Part shown: piece after piece, positions 10,446 through 22,683 of the stretch | Layout: every line of letters starts with the position of its first letter | How positions within the stretch are numbered: the stretch's first letter is position 1 | NCBI GenBank assembly: GCA_030544235.1 | Contig: CM060464.1 | Span: 25,376,152 to 25,440,151, forward strand | Direction: 5' to 3' | Length of the DNA stretch: 64,000 bases | From: Lepturacanthus savala | Lineage: Eukaryota; Chordata; Actinopteri; Scombriformes; Trichiuridae | Notes under the pieces: model-generated | Told to the model about the DNA's origin: nothing | Database searches by the model: none | The model's input: the letters and a program-made list of their open reading frames with translations, nothing else | Translations under genes and position numbers: made by a program

Positions 10446-12255
10446 GTCAAATGTGCTATTGCCGAGCAGCTAATTAGTTTTCTGTTAGTGGTGCACTTTT
10501 CTCAGGTGAATGTAAGTTTTGTGGCACGTTCAACTAGCTAGACAAAAAGGAGAGCCAGAAGCTAATGTGTGTTGTTCAGAATCTGTGGCTTTTGCGTTGT
10601 GTAGCAGGAAGCTGTCAGGCTCAGTGTGACCTGCAGAATGACACATTATCACTTTATGAAAGATTTGATGTGCTGTAAAAAATAAGAACTGCAGCTACGT
10701 AAGCAGATGATCAGATGGTATTTAATTTTTAATTTAGAAGGCCGTCATCTAACTAAATCATTTTAAAAATAAAGTGCTCCCTTTTGGTTTCAGATTTATC
10801 TGATAAAGTAGGAATATCAGATCGAGATAATATTTAGCATTATTATTATGTTCAATATAAATAAGATTAGATAAATTAAATCAGAATAAGAGAGAGCGGG
10901 AGAGTGTACAGTGGCCATCAGGGATGATAGTATGAGGAGGCTAGAAGTAGTGAGTTTACCTGCCCGAGGCGTTTAGGTGTATGTGAGGTCTGTAGATGCT
11001 GAGAATAATTTAACTGGCCTTTAACTCCTGGAGGGGACAGATTATATCATCTGTGTGTGTGTTTAACATCCAGCTGCTGAAAAATTATCCTTTACCTTTG
11101 AGCTGTTTCTACAGGAATTAATCACACATCGAGTGTTTTTGTCCATAATTCAATGAAGTATTTTTACACTTAAATTCCACAATATAAATACATATAATTG
11201 TTTTATAAGATACTGTAGTTTAGTATAACTGTATTGTCATAATGATGTGTAAGAATTATTGTTGTTAACCAATATATCAATAAACGCATATCTACTGATT
11301 GAGTATTTAATGATTATTATTGATAAATTCAGGGACTTACAGTAAAGAGTCACTGGTACCTTTTCCTGCTTCTGTATTTTCACTTTAAAAAGTAATGTAC
11401 TTTTTAATTCATGTAAAAGTAATACAGTGTAATATCTCATACCTTTACTCAAAGGACCTGAATGCTTTCATATATAAATTAAATCATTAATAGCATCTGC
11501 TGAATATTAAATGCAGGTTATGTCTCCTCAATTTTGATATATTCAGGCCATTTGATACCTGTTTTAAATAGAAAATGTATATAACCAGGTGATGAGACCT
11601 TTTGTATTTCAATTTTAGGCTCTGATCAAAAATACAAAATGGAAAAATGGGGCACACAACTTAATTTATTTTCACATGACCTCGAAATGGACTTCTGTAA
11701 AGGTGGAAAGATATTCACATATTTAGACTTCAGAGATCAATGGGTCTGAGGCAAAATGCTGTTCAAAGAGAAATGATGACTCTATCCCATCATCATAGCA
11801 TTGACCAATGACCATAAAATTATATGTAATAAAATAATCTGTCTTTCAAGATAGACATCTGCAAATTGCAAGATTCTGAAAAGACAAAAGTATAAATCCA
11901 CTGTTGTACAGCATAAACCCTATGTCTATTGATCATACTACAACTGCTGGCTGAAAAAAAATACTAATTTTGGTGAATTTTTATTGTTAGTAATAATTAA
12001 TTACCTTTTTGTGTTAGAATAATAAACAACTAATAAAACAACCAGTTATCTTTCCAGATTGGGATTTTTGATTGCCACTTGAAAATGGGAAGCTGAATGA
12101 TCCACTGATTGTAACAATGTGATGGATTCTAAATTAAGCAGAGGACAAAGTACTCTAAGTAAAATTAGAAATACTGTCATAATGCCTAATCATTTTCTTA
12201 TATATTTAACATATCCTAAAATTATTGCTCTCAGGATCCAGTCATTTGGGTTTTG
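10446..12255. other. AT-rich intergenic sequence
   Basis: No gene, large tandem array or recognised element seen. The frame at 11237-11452 (-) is AT-rich and has no domain. Confidence 0.45.
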
Positions 12256-12259
12256 ATGC

Positions 12260-13670
12260 TTGTGTTGTGATATTTCTGCAGCTCAGACAGTGGGCGTCTC
12301 CACCTTGTTAAACCCTTGATGGACTGTGAAGGGCTTTTATCATTCTGTCCCTGATAGATCTCTGCTATTGTGTTTTATAATGTTTCAGAGTGTTATAAGA
12401 GCAGAGACAATTAACGGGGCCTCGGATAAGAGACATCAGACGCTACACGTCTCCATCTGACCACATGTGTGACGGTGGTTTAAGCATCTCCCTCTCTCTC
12501 TCTCCGGCTGTGAAAGGCATCATGTGTTTGCTATTACAGCGATCGGGTTTCCGGCGCGGCGAGGAGCAGTAAAAAGGTGTGAGTGACTGCCGGCTGCCGC
12601 GACCACCTGCAGACTTAAATTGGGCAATTAGAGCGGCGAAGTGTTTTCTTAGCGGGTAATACTCTGTAATGAGTTCAACAGTGCAAATCTGCCCGAGGCC
12701 CCACCTTCACCCCTTGTAAAAAAAAAAAAAGAAAGAAAAGAGAGAGAAATCGACAGGAGAGAAAACACTCGACATCGCGCCCGGGCCTGTCACTCTGTTT
12801 AATCTCCGGGCTTCAGCAGAAAACTCTTCTTTCTCCTCTTCCCCCTCCTTCGTATGATTCATTGACCGGATCCCCAAAGAAGCTGCAGCCAGGTCGAGTA
12901 AATCCCCCTCTCTTAATTAAGATTTCTCTCACCCCTTATCCCAGCGCTCCCTCCCCTCCTCGTCCTCCTAGCCTTCCCCTCCCTCCTCCCCCCACTCTTT
13001 TCCTCGGCCTCAACACGGGCTGAAAACTTCTGCGGCTGACAAGAAATCAATGCGTCCAGGGTGCTGGGGCTCAGGTATTGGATTGCAGGTGGGCCCAGGA
13101 GAAGCGCCGGCCGGGGGCCCCCACGGCCGCCGCACCGAGCTGTCCGCTACCGTTAGCCCCCGCCGCATCCGAGATGTGAAGTCTTTGGCTGCCGGATAAA
13201 AATGTCAAGCGCTAATAGGCTCCATTGTGATTAGCCGAGATGGAGTTCACAAATCCTCGGTAGAAAATCTGTTAGGAGCGATCTTTACAAGGTCTTAGTG
13301 TTTGTCCGGCACCAGCTCCTCCTCTCACAACACGCACCGTCTTATTTTTCCACCGGCTCCTGCTCCGAGGAATACCGGCGATAAATAAATAATTGTCTGA
13401 ACTTTCCGTCAATTAGAAAATGAGAAAAAGTGGACTTGTTGCCAGGCTCATACGGAATATTCATGAGCTGCTTCATTACCCCGGGATGCTCCTGTTTTCG
13501 GGGATTTGCTTTAACCCCACTGAAGCACTCTCAGGTAGAAAATGTTATTTACTCTTTGTTGAGGATTTTTTTTCACCCCCCTCTCGTCTACCCGGCTCTG
13601 CTGTTATTTCGCCTCAAAAGTTGAGAGTGAATCCGAGCTGGGACTCTGACCTCTCTGAGCTGTAGGATAT
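12260..13670. promoter_or_regulatory. Candidate regulatory island cluster (about 1.4 kb)
   Basis: The longest GC/CpG-rich, repeat-poor stretch of the first 20 kb, with sharp borders against AT-rich DNA. It contains homeodomain-type words (cttaattaag at 12913, tgattagccgaga at 13228, cgctaatagg at 13210), CpG clusters (12540-12610, 13100-13170) and an atattcatgagctgc block at 13457. Short frames at 13420-13665 lack exon-like properties. Composition and motif density suggest a conserved non-coding cluster; it could also be a distant CpG-island promoter. Untested. Confidence 0.45.
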
Positions 13671-13672
13671 CA

Positions 13673-13677
<5 letters not shown>

Positions 13678-13708
<31 letters not shown>
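13678..13708. repeat. (GA)n microsatellite
   Basis: 31 bp of uninterrupted GA alternation. Confidence 0.97.
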
Positions 13709-13709
<1 letters not shown>

Positions 13710-13949
13710 ATCATTTATTTAGAAAATAGGCCTGTTTCTAATCACCTGGAGATGCTGCAGGACTCTGAGGGTTTTTTTTTATGAGAACTCAAGTGTTAAC
13801 TGTTCAACACCTGCAGAGAAATAAAGCAGCAATGCACATGAGGAGAGAAAGATGAAATTAAACTCCCCCAAATTTGTCCCAAAATCTGAACAAAAACTGT
13901 AAAAGACAATTAACAGCTGCACTTTTTTTTATGTCTCTTTTTGATTAAT

Positions 13950-14280
13950 AGTTGCGATTAAAATGACAGGAATCATGGTGAAATGTGCTCAGGTTCTTCG
14001 TTAAGATTATAAAAATCTCTCCCTCCTTCAGTGGCCGTCTCGTCCCCGTTCGTCCGCCCGGGCGCCAGCAGACAGGCCCTCGGAGTGCCGTTAGAGAATG
14101 AAATGAAGGACGGCGATTTATAAACACGTTAACAACCTGGCGACGGCCGCGGTCGAGGACGTTTAAAGTCTTTATGGAGGGATCCGGACGCTGCAGAGGT
14201 CGTCCTCCTCCGCCCGGGGAGCGCTAACGCTCGGACAGGATGACACGAGCTGAAGGGAGAGGTCAAACTGGAGAAGATCT
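13950..14280. promoter_or_regulatory. CpG-rich candidate regulatory island
   Basis: Dense CpGs at 14038-14230 (cgtccccgttcgtccgcccg, gacggccgcggtcgagg). The block is isolated between AT-rich flanks. No coding signal. Confidence 0.33.
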
Positions 14281-14399
14281 GCAGCACCTCACTCAGGCCT
14301 CAAACACATGTAGAGATATACAGTATAGACATATAGAATGTACCGAATCCATGTAGCAATAACAAGGGCATTTACTTGAATTTTTAAAAATGTCTTACT

Positions 14400-14580
14400 T
14401 ATTTATTTTCTCTATGTTGGTGTTGGTATTTAAGATGTTTTTTTTTTTTTTACATATTGCTCTTCTGTTTGTGTGTCTTAAGTTTTATAACAGTGCTGTG
14501 TGTGACGTGTTGGAGATTCAATTTCCCTGAGGAACCTCCCAAAGGATCAATGAAGTCATATGTAATCTAATCTATCTAAT
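14400..14580 (+). mobile_element. Fish LINE 3' tail
   Basis: The 3' part resembles the common fish LINE tail 'aatttcccc..ggg.tcaataaag.atctatctat': here 'caatttccctgaggaacctc', 'aaggatcaatgaagt' and then 'ctaatctatctaat'. No coding sequence remains, consistent with a heavily 5'-truncated insertion. Family not determined. Confidence 0.5.
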
Positions 14581-15600
14581 ATTATATCCACATATATATG
14601 AACTATATATATACTGTATATATATATAGTATATAGTTTATACTCAGAACAAGCCTGTGTGTGATGTTGCCATGTCAGAATATTCTATATTTTTATATGT
14701 TTATAGATGCGTTTTTCAAAGTCTGTTGCAACAGATTCATTAAAAAATTACATCTCTTTAATATCATTCATCTCATTCATTACATTTCAGTGCTGCTTAA
14801 TTCTATTGCATGAGATGTTACTTTCTAAATTAAATGGAACTTCAGTAGTCACTACATGGATTTGTTTTGTATATCATATATCTCACACAATAACTAGAAA
14901 GTAAATATGACCTATGATATTTATGGTATTCATATATTAAATTATAATCTCACATTGTGAGTCTTATATAACCAGCCCCTAAAAGCTAAGATTAAGCCAT
15001 TATTAAACTAACTCAAATGTTATCAGTAGTCTTTGGTAAACTATTACGGACCTCCCTTTTTTTCCACATTTCCTCATCAGGTGATTCTCATACTCATGTT
15101 GCCTCCTGCAGTGAGCTGTTTATTTGTGGGTGTCTGGAGGCCGCTGGTTGTGGTCTGCAGCTTCAGTCCTCGCCGCAGCTGTTCCACTGGAGTCAGGTTG
15201 GGTTTCCTTCCCGCTGTCCGTGTGTGTCGTTGGGACAGATGGAGGACTGCTATTACTGTTAATGTGCAGCAATGCACTGATGTGTTGATCCTGTGATTCG
15301 TTTATTCGCTTAATCTGTGATTGGGTGATGTGTTGATGCTGTGATGCAATTCATATTTCAGCGATTCAGCGATTCAGTGACGTCTCATCAGTCTGATTGG
15401 TTCAGACTGTCATTTGGAGGATTTTTATGATTTATTTGAAGCAACACAGTGTAAGGAGCTGCTTTAAGAGTGATCATGTAATCACTAATCAATCATTATT
15501 TTTGTTCATTTTTTTCCTTTCTTTTCCTGTCTGGTGTTTGTCTTTGGAGTTTTATTCTGTTTTCTCTGTAAAATGTTCTTATATTACATGACATCTACTA
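14581..15600. other. Intergenic sequence with an AT near-palindrome
   Basis: 14585-14640 is an AT-rich near-palindrome (aactatatatatactgtata and its partial complement). The rest is AT-rich except 15060-15300, which is GC-richer. The overlapping frames at 15017-15296 on both strands have no domain and are not supported as a gene. Confidence 0.45.
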
Positions 15601-15603
15601 CTG

Positions 15604-15626
15604 TATTATTATTATTATTATTATTA
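15604..15626. repeat. (ATT)n microsatellite
   Basis: Short pure TAT/ATT repeat. Confidence 0.95.
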
Positions 15627-15861
15627 CATCTTTTTGTGTAGTTTCCAGCAGTTACACAATAAAGTTTGTCGAGTAACTATCAATTCATTGTAACACAAGT
15701 GGCTGAATGCTCCAGCCATTTTCCGAGCCAGCTGAATGAAAACAAGCTGATAGAAAATTAAACATGAAAAAAAAGTTGTGAAGAAACAATTAAAAAATGT
15801 GTGATCAGGATTGTCTTTATTGTAATTATTGAAGTTGACAGTGACATCTTTAGTTCTATTT

Positions 15862-15957
15862 TTTGTATTTTCTGTCTTTTTTTGAAACAGAAAAGACTGA
15901 AATGATTAGTCAGTGATCAAAATAGTTTTTAGTTGATGGATTAATTGCTGCAGCTAT
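15862..15957. mobile_element. Fragment of the 'agagctgcaa' fish MITE family (family E)
   Basis: Matches one end of the elements at 32831-33140 and 56155-56420: 'tttttgaaacagaaaagact', 'agtcagtgatcaaaatagtt' and 'gatggattaattgctgcagct'. Only about 95 bp remain. Confidence 0.6.
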
Positions 15958-16633
15958 TTAAGCTATTTAATGTCAATGGTCTAACAGCTCAACTATAATA
16001 CAAGTGTGTTCTTGGAGCCTCACCTTTAATGTCCCTGCCGGGTTTCCGTGGCGACATCCTCACACCGCCGCTCTGCTCCGATGAGATGAAACCACCGCTG
16101 TTCAAGACTCATTTATCCTTTAATGCCTAATTATATCAATCTGCTAAATAAATACTTACAAGGTGGTTCCTGTCAAACACTGATGATATTAATACTATTT
16201 TAGCTTATTTTATTTCCTATTCCATTGTTTTAACCTCATCAACTCCCTAGAACAGCAGCATCCACCAGTTGTCCCTCTCTCCCTTTCTAGTGGTTCTGTC
16301 ATTTTATTATTATTAGGAGTCTCAGGAGTAAATTAATAGTCTCCAAATGTCCTTTTACAAAACATCATCCTGTCTTTTCATGTCAAAAACGCAGCTGAAT
16401 TGTCACTCTGTGTCCTGTCTTTATTTAGTTCATTTTGTTTTACTTCAGAGACCCCTCCTGCTCCTCATTTTTACAGCACTTATTTAGACTGAGAAGACAT
16501 TTAATGCTTGAAAATGTTTAAATTCTGACTGACTTCAAGGGCCTTTTTCCCGGTGCGGATCACCTCAGCTCAAGTGTTTCTGACACTTTCATTAGAGCCT
16601 TTGGGAGGTTTCCTTTCTGAAAAGACATTAGCC

Positions 16634-16805
16634 ACACTGCAAGAAATGAAATCTTATCAAGTGAAAATATTTTGCATTTGCTACAATAAGTTAATTATCT
16701 TGAATCGTCTCATTCGGTGGACTGATAATGTATCTTGGACTACAAAATACTAATATTCACACCTGGTAATTTTGTTTTTTATCATCATCATTTTTTGCAG
16801 TGTAT
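16634..16805. mobile_element. MITE with 'cactgcaaaaa' ends (family F), copy 1
   Basis: Starts cacactgcaagaaatgaaat, then 'cttatcaagtgaaaatattt'; ends 'ttttttgcagtgtat', an imperfect inverted repeat of the start. The same start and end organisation is seen at 30312-30610. Non-coding. A target duplication was not clearly found. Confidence 0.65.
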
Positions 16806-17060
16806 GCAGATAGCCACTGTCGTTAGAGAACTGCAGACATTTTAATTTCAGTATTTAATTAGAGTTTTACTCCAAAAAATGTTAAATCCTATTTAGCATT
16901 TGTTGCTTCTTTTACACTTTGTGTTATTACCTTTAATGTTAGATTTAAATCCCTTTGAATTGTCTTGTTGTTGAAATGTGTTACAGGAATGAACTTGCTT
17001 CATGTCAGACGTGTGATTATTATGCTGCAATGATGCTGCAGGTCCAGATGTGAAGATAAT
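16806..17060. other. AT-rich spacer
   Basis: Nothing recognisable. Confidence 0.4.
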
Positions 17061-17925
17061 ATTTATATTGTCTTGTTTTCCTGCAGAGGGATTAAATGGA
17101 GGGAAGCAGGCAGGCCTGACTGAATCCTGATCCGTTCCTGAGATACGATCTCTTCACTGACATGGGATCCTGCAGGAGAAAAGGGCAGTTGAACACATTT
17201 CAGCGTGGCAGAAATATCCCACGCTTCCATTAATTCTGATGCATTCTTTAAACAAATCATTTCCTGGAAACGATTAAATTCTTTCTCCAGATTCTCTTGC
17301 TGCAGGAATCCTGATAAAACAGCGGCCAAAAGTGTCAAAGATCCTGTTTGCCGGAGCAGAAACTGTCTGCAACCTGATCCCGGTCGGTCCGGCAGAGAGT
17401 CGGTGAGTGTGAATGTTGACCTAACCTCGCCGCCGTAATGATTTGACGCCGCCGTCATAAATTGCTTACAAATGGCTGTCTTGTTCTTGCTGCATTTCAT
17501 GACTGTTTCTTTTTTCCCAGATTAGCTTATTACAATACCATGCGTGTCAGAATCAATGCCTCACATTATTCCTGAAACACTTTCCTCCTCCTCCTCCTCC
17601 TCCTCCCGCCGCATGCAGCCTTCCCCTCAGTACAGATGTGAGTTCTAGTCCGGGTCCCAGGTGGATTATTTTCAATCAATACGGGGAGTGCGGCGGTTCT
17701 GGAGCCTCTAAATATCCAGGATTGGCTGAGCGAGAGCAGCGGCCTGACCCGAGCAACGATCCGTTCCATAATCACCTCGGACCGGCGGATTCTTTTACAG
17801 CCGCTGGAGTTTCCCTCCCAGGCTGCTCTGCTGCTTTTAATGAATTTCCTGTCTTACGGCCTCAGAAATGTCAACACTCAATCACGCTGTAATTGAATTT
17901 CTCCAGCAGTCCAACATTTTTCCTC
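17060..17925. promoter_or_regulatory. Candidate regulatory island
   Basis: GC-richer block with CpG words (gttgacctaacctcgccgcc at 17416, ggttctggagcctctaaata at 17695, ataatcacctcggaccggcg at 17769). A 145-codon open frame on the reverse strand (17063-17500) has no domain, and its composition is not protein-like enough to call a gene. Confidence 0.35.
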
Positions 17926-18440
17926 TTAAAGCAGCACCATTAAAACATTCTTTTGTTTGCGCTCTTGGAAAACTTACACCAGCTCTTTTTATTGTTGGCC
18001 GTGTTTCGTAATGTTTCTAACATCTGTCGGGACGGGGTGAGGGGAGGGGGAAAGAGCTGGGGGTGTGTGGGTGGGGGCAGGTCTGAGGGTGGTGGGGGGG
18101 GGACTCTGCAGGATCAGCAGGAGGTGTTGGACGGAGGACGGCGAGGCCGAAACATTTCTGAACGTGTTTACTGCCGAACAATCATGTGTCATTACGGCTC
18201 GTCTTCTTCTATCCCTCTAATTATACTTTCCCCCTGCAGGAACATCTGTTGTTTAACTGTCGGATCCCAAACGTTCGAGGCTCGCCTCGCACGAGCATTT
18301 CAAACACAGATTGTTTGCATTTTTCTGCTGCGTCTGCACAGATTAACCCGCTACGAGCCCTTAATGACGCCTGGCTCACACTTTCTGTGACTTGTGCATC
18401 ATTAACTGGGAATACCGAGCCTTAAATCCCCGTCTTTAAT
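17926..18440. promoter_or_regulatory. G-rich tract followed by a candidate regulatory island
   Basis: 18028-18105 is strongly G-rich on the + strand (many GGGG runs). 18160-18430 then carries repeat-poor, CpG-containing sequence ('acgttcgaggctcgcctcgc', 'acccgctacgagcccttaat'). No convincing coding frame. Confidence 0.33.
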
Positions 18441-18924
18441 AATCAGTCTATAAACAGTTAATAAATGGTTTATAACAGTGCGATGTGGCTGTAAGCAGAT
18501 GTATCAGTCAACAACTAGAACTCCTCCTGTGGACCCAGAAGTGTTTGCTGCTGTATAAACAGAGCAGGAATGACAACATAGTAAAACACAGCTGTAATAA
18601 TATAAATATGTCTTCTGAGGAGAAGTTATAATAAATACTGAGCATTACTAAACACTTAAAATGTCCTTTTATCTGCTTAAAACTAAATTATACCATTATT
18701 AAAGACACTATGAGAAGAATTCCGGCCATCTTTTTTGATGTATTTTCCAAAAGAAAGAAATGATGTAAGATATGAGCAGTTTCAAAAATCAAATCCTCAC
18801 ATTTGATTGGTCCACAAGAAACTCAATAGAACTCAGAGTTTATCAAGATACAGATTTAAATAATAATAATAATAATAACAAAGTTGATCGGGTGATCTTG
18901 TGTAAATGTCTTAAGTTTTAAGTG
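18441..18924. repeat. AT-rich spacer with (AAT)n microsatellite
   Basis: An (AAT)n tract runs from about 18858 to 18879. The remainder is AT-rich without recognisable features. Confidence 0.6.
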
Positions 18925-19092
18925 TTACCAACAGAATTGGGTAAGTTACTGAAAATTAAAATGTAAACTGTGATTACTGTAATTATAATTACTAATTACT
19001 GTAAATGTAATTAGTTACAGTTACTAGTTACTTCTCTCCAAAAAGTCATTTCATTACTTCACCAGTTACAGTATATAAAAGTAAGTAGTTAC
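18925..19092. mobile_element. Fish 'gtaattagttac' interspersed repeat
   Basis: Built from repeated GTAATTA/GTTACT words (tactaattactgtaaatgta, attagttacagttactagtt), typical of a common fish repeat in which the start 'ttgggtaagttac' is followed by alternating TTAC/GTAA. No TIR or target duplication could be defined. A shorter related-looking stretch is at 47075-47150. Confidence 0.45.
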
Positions 19093-19094
19093 TA

Positions 19095-19350
19095 GGGAAG
19101 TCCAACAGGAAGTCAACCATTTTGGATTTTGTGCGTTTTTTTGTTTCTTTTACCATTTTCTACCATGTATTTTTGAGGCTGTAAGAACGCACAAAAACTC
19201 GTGAAATTCTTGACCCATGTGTGCACTATGAAATATTTTCTCTGATATTACATTTGAGTCCAGCGGTAGCATGTGGTCTCTACAGCGCCCCCTACTGACT
19301 TTTTTAGATTCAAACACATTTTTTATGAAGTCAGAGTGCATGAAATCTCA
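19095..19350. mobile_element. Fish interspersed repeat containing 'gcgccccct'
   Basis: Order of words 'aacaggaagtcaaccatttt', 'gtgcgttttttgt', 'ctgtaagaacgcacaaaaac', 'cagcgccccctactga' and 'gaaatctcacaaaactcagt' follows a dispersed fish repeat I recognise by its 'caggaagtc.gccattt...gcgcccccta' layout. Non-coding; family name not known to me. Confidence 0.5.
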
Positions 19351-20205
19351 CAAAACTCAGTGCCTGCAACTCTTATTGTCTTTCACTCTCTAGCTCCATT
19401 TTACACAGCCATTCCACCAGAATGTCACAAAGAAGACATTATTCTGACTCTGCCACAGTCTGTGCATTTTACACTGAACCAAATAAGGCAGCATCATGCT
19501 GTCCTGTGTGACTTTTAGACAGTGTTCCAACGTGCTGGAATAAGAGACGTGACCAACGTGATCGGTGATGCAGTGTCTAGTGTGACTACTATAACATTCA
19601 GCATTAATCAGCAGATATTTGTATTCATTTGTATCCCTGCTGCTTCTCTACCTATGAAACCCTTTTTACTCTGGCTGACGAGTTTAATCCATGGGTGAGA
19701 GAATATCACCAGTATCTGAACAGGCTGCATAAAAGGGGCTTCAGTTTCTCTCTCCCTATGATTGATTAATCAGATTCAGCGTTGTATGAGTTAAAATGAT
19801 TCAACTGCAGGTCCAGACTCGACATGGAACAACACAACACGCTGATATCAAAAGTTTGCCACTGCTTGCCAGTTCTAGCATCTGCATGGAGGACAAGGCC
19901 CTTCAATGCTGAAACTATACAATTTAACTTTAAACACACAATATGTTAATTTGCTGCTGTCATGGGTCTCTCAATCAAAACAGCAAGAGAGTTGATGACA
20001 TCATGAAGCATGGGATCATGGGAGTCTTCTCCTGGTTATTATTAATCTTCATCATTCAGGATGGTTTTATCCTCAGAGGTCTCTCTCACTCTCTTAGGCT
20101 CCAAAAACAAAAAACAGTAAAAACACTAAACAAAGCAGTTTCACATTAAAAGTCTGACACTGTTTGGGCCTGTGACCCAAACTAATGATAAAGTTGCTAG
20201 ATATT
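19351..20205. other. Intergenic sequence, no gene seen
   Basis: Single-copy-looking. The frames at 19273-19518 and 19943-20149 have no domain. Confidence 0.4.
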
Positions 20206-20284
20206 GGGCCCTATTTCAAAGACGTAACTGCACTTTGGGGATGTGTCAAAGACATTTTGGTAGTGGCATCTCTCATCTCCTTTT

Positions 20285-20440
20285 AAAGCTAGCATGATAA
20301 GCACAATGCAAATCAGGCAGTGCAGGAAGAGGTTCCCCTTGGATGAGAACCACAGCAAAGTTGGGCAGGAACTTGGGGGGAAAACAACTCAACAATGCTG
20401 CAAAAGGTACAGTGATGTCAGGGGAAAGATGAATCTTGGT
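20285..20440 (+). pseudogene. Possible Myb/SANT-like transposon fragment
   Basis: The frame at about 20294-20659 includes QELGGKTTQQCCKRYSDVRGKM. This resembles the third helix of Myb/SANT-like domains of Harbinger-type and NAIF1-like proteins ('RT..QC..KW.D.K'). Only this helix is suggestive: the upstream tryptophans and the first two helices are not evident, and the 3' two thirds of the frame do not resemble a protein. It may be an old exon of a transposon-derived gene, or chance. Confidence 0.22.
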
Positions 20441-20953
20441 GCTCAGAGTCGGCACCGAAGGGAAACTGGAGGAGGCTGGAGACACCACAACCCATGGTCA
20501 CCCCAGCAGAGGACACCACATCCCTCACTGCAGAGAGTCTACAGGGATTTGTGGGTAAACGGATGCCTATATACAAAATGTGGAACTGCATCTCTTTCTT
20601 TTTTTTGCTTTGACTTGCAGGTACTAGTTAGAACATCATTTGGAGAGACTAATGAGTAAAATAATCAAGTACAGTAAAAATGGAAAAGTTGGTTTTGTAA
20701 AGAACTTCCAACCAAGATGATCATCATTTTATAAGTATTTACTCTTTGGTGAAACATCAATATCTAAAATAAAAATGATAAAAATGACATTTTTCTTATG
20801 TTTGAAAATTGTTGGAAACAACTGGAATAATAAAAACACAACTCCAAAAGATATAGGACATAGGTCTTTTTAGGCATTTTAATGCAAAAAAGGTTAAATA
20901 TTAGGCCTTAATGATCATGTGACCATGGTTTTACTATAAAACATTTTTTGGAT
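20441..20953. other. Intergenic sequence, no gene seen
   Basis: AT-rich beyond 20640; nothing recognisable. Confidence 0.4.
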
Positions 20954-20992
20954 ATTTGATTGACAGCAGCTGGGGGGGCGTGTCTGTGTTCA
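20954..20992 (+). repeat. Single unit related to the 9.3-kb minisatellite
   Basis: Carries TTTGATTGACAGC, then a G-run, then CGTGTCTGTGTT, the same order as the units at 9291-9512. The exact decamer TGATTGACAG is at 20957-20966. It shows that the unit existed as a dispersed sequence. Confidence 0.75.
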
Positions 20993-21179
20993 ACTCAATG
21001 TCTTAAATTGTAATAACATGTATACTGTATATGTACTGTATTTGATAAATAAAACATGGCATAACCAGTACTTATTTTTAAAATTGAAGTATATTTTACT
21101 ACCAATAATCCTGTACATTTTGAGGTATTATTTATATGGAACGCAAGATTTTCACTTGTAACTATTTATAATTGTGGTA

Positions 21180-22455
21180 TTTGACTGACGATCTCAGTGA
21201 TCTTCAGTTATTCAACGATGTCGCCTGAGTTCTAGAAATTGAGAAAGGATTAATTGATGCTGAAGATGCTTGGTACCAGTGGCTGCCCCGGTGGTGAGGG
21301 TGTGCGGTTCACTCGTGTTTCTGCTGGTTCAGACTCCAGCTGGAATTGTGCGACGTTCTGATTTGTGGAGCCTGCTGAACAATGCTGCTGCTGCTGTGAA
21401 CCAAACAAAGGCCCCACGCCATCGGAGCAATTTAAAAAACGCCCGGCTGTGAAAAAAATGGGATATAAAAATATTGGGGGAGGGAGTAAAAACAAGACAG
21501 CTGACATGAGGGTTATTTATGGATTACATTTCTTTGTATTCCATTTTATTCCCTTTGTCTAATTGGCACGGCGCTGGCTTGTTCTTCGGGCTGCAGTGGT
21601 GAAACTGGCGACGAGGGACCCGTTCCTGCAAGCGCCCAGGGATCCCCAGAGGGACTGCGGGGGACGAGGGTGTCTCTGGACGGCCTCATAAAGGCCTCGG
21701 CCGGAGCCTTCTGCTGGATCTCTATACTGCCCTTTGTGGGCACTTATCACCTGTAATGAACAGCGACGAGGCCTGACCTCGCCGCTGCCAGACGCCACAT
21801 CCACCTTCCTCCTCCTCATCCTGCAGCCTCCGATGGCCAAGCCCTTTTCCAGAGCAGACTCCAGACCCGGCTGGGTGTTTTCTTTGGCCCCCCGCTCGCT
21901 CGTATCAACTCAACCCTGTGAGGGGAAATCAATCACCGTGAGGCTCAACCTCCTCAATATGAACTAATTTGATTTCTGAGTTATAAGGCAATAAATAACC
22001 GCCATAAAACAACACTCTTAGCTTTTCCTTCTCTCCGTCCTCGGGACAGAACCTGTATTGTGCCGACTTTAATTGACTGCAGGTTTTTTCTTTTTTTTTT
22101 TTCCGGGGATGCCGGCCATCTGCGCCGTCCAGTAACATTCCAGCATGTTTTATTTCTTAATGAAAGTGAGCGACGGCAGGCTGAGAGCGGGTGGAGAAGC
22201 CAGACAGACGAGCACAGAGACGGGCTGTGAGGAGGTGCATCAGCGGCTCCCGCCAGCAGCTATCAGGTGTTTGGACGGGTCTGAAGTAGATTAGGAGGGT
22301 GGAGGTGCTGCTGCGGGGGGTGGGGGGTTAGGGGTGGTAGTGGTGGTGGTGGGAGTTCTCTCTCGGGTCCCCGGGGGTCACTTCAGGATGTGTAACCTGA
22401 TGTAATTGCAGGCATTAAGTGCAGCGAGGCCCCGGACAATCTCCCCCTTTGTGGA
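21180..22455. promoter_or_regulatory. Candidate regulatory island cluster
   Basis: GC-richer and nearly repeat-free from 21240 to 22450, with CpG words at 21570-21800 and 22140-22260, then a G-rich tract at 22310-22375 (agtggtggtggtgggagt). Several overlapping frames on both strands (for example 21559-21840, -) have no domain. Absence of repeats and high GC in a repeat-rich window suggest selection, but this is composition only. Confidence 0.38.
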
Positions 22456-22683
22456 GTGAATTAAAGAATATTAGTTGCCGCTGCGGCAGCAGCGCTGCCC
22501 GGTCGCTCGCTGCTAATGGACGGAAAATGGATTGGTGTGCAGTTTAGGGGGTCATTAGAATACAAAGCCGGTGTTAAAAGGGGGCTTGTCGCTGGCGTGA
22601 ATCCACTGTGAACTCTGTTGCTCGGGCTGTAAATCATGCGAGAGTTGCGGAGCTCTCTCCCCTGCACTCTCCTCAGGATGATA
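22456..22683. promoter_or_regulatory. Candidate regulatory island
   Basis: Sequence such as aagaatattagttgccgctg, ggacggaaaatggattggtg and gggggtcattagaatacaaa looks like conserved non-coding DNA, just upstream of a purine tract. Confidence 0.33.

Noticed and set aside
17063..17500. 145-codon open frame on the - strand
   Set aside because: No recognisable domain or splice context; a chance frame in GC-richer DNA.
17953..18390. 145-codon open frame on the + strand
   Set aside because: The middle is a Gly/Arg run from a G-rich tract and the rest has no domain.
19284..19298. CTCF site (agcgccccctactga)
   Set aside because: It is part of a dispersed fish repeat in which this word is standard, so it was not listed as a separate regulatory feature.
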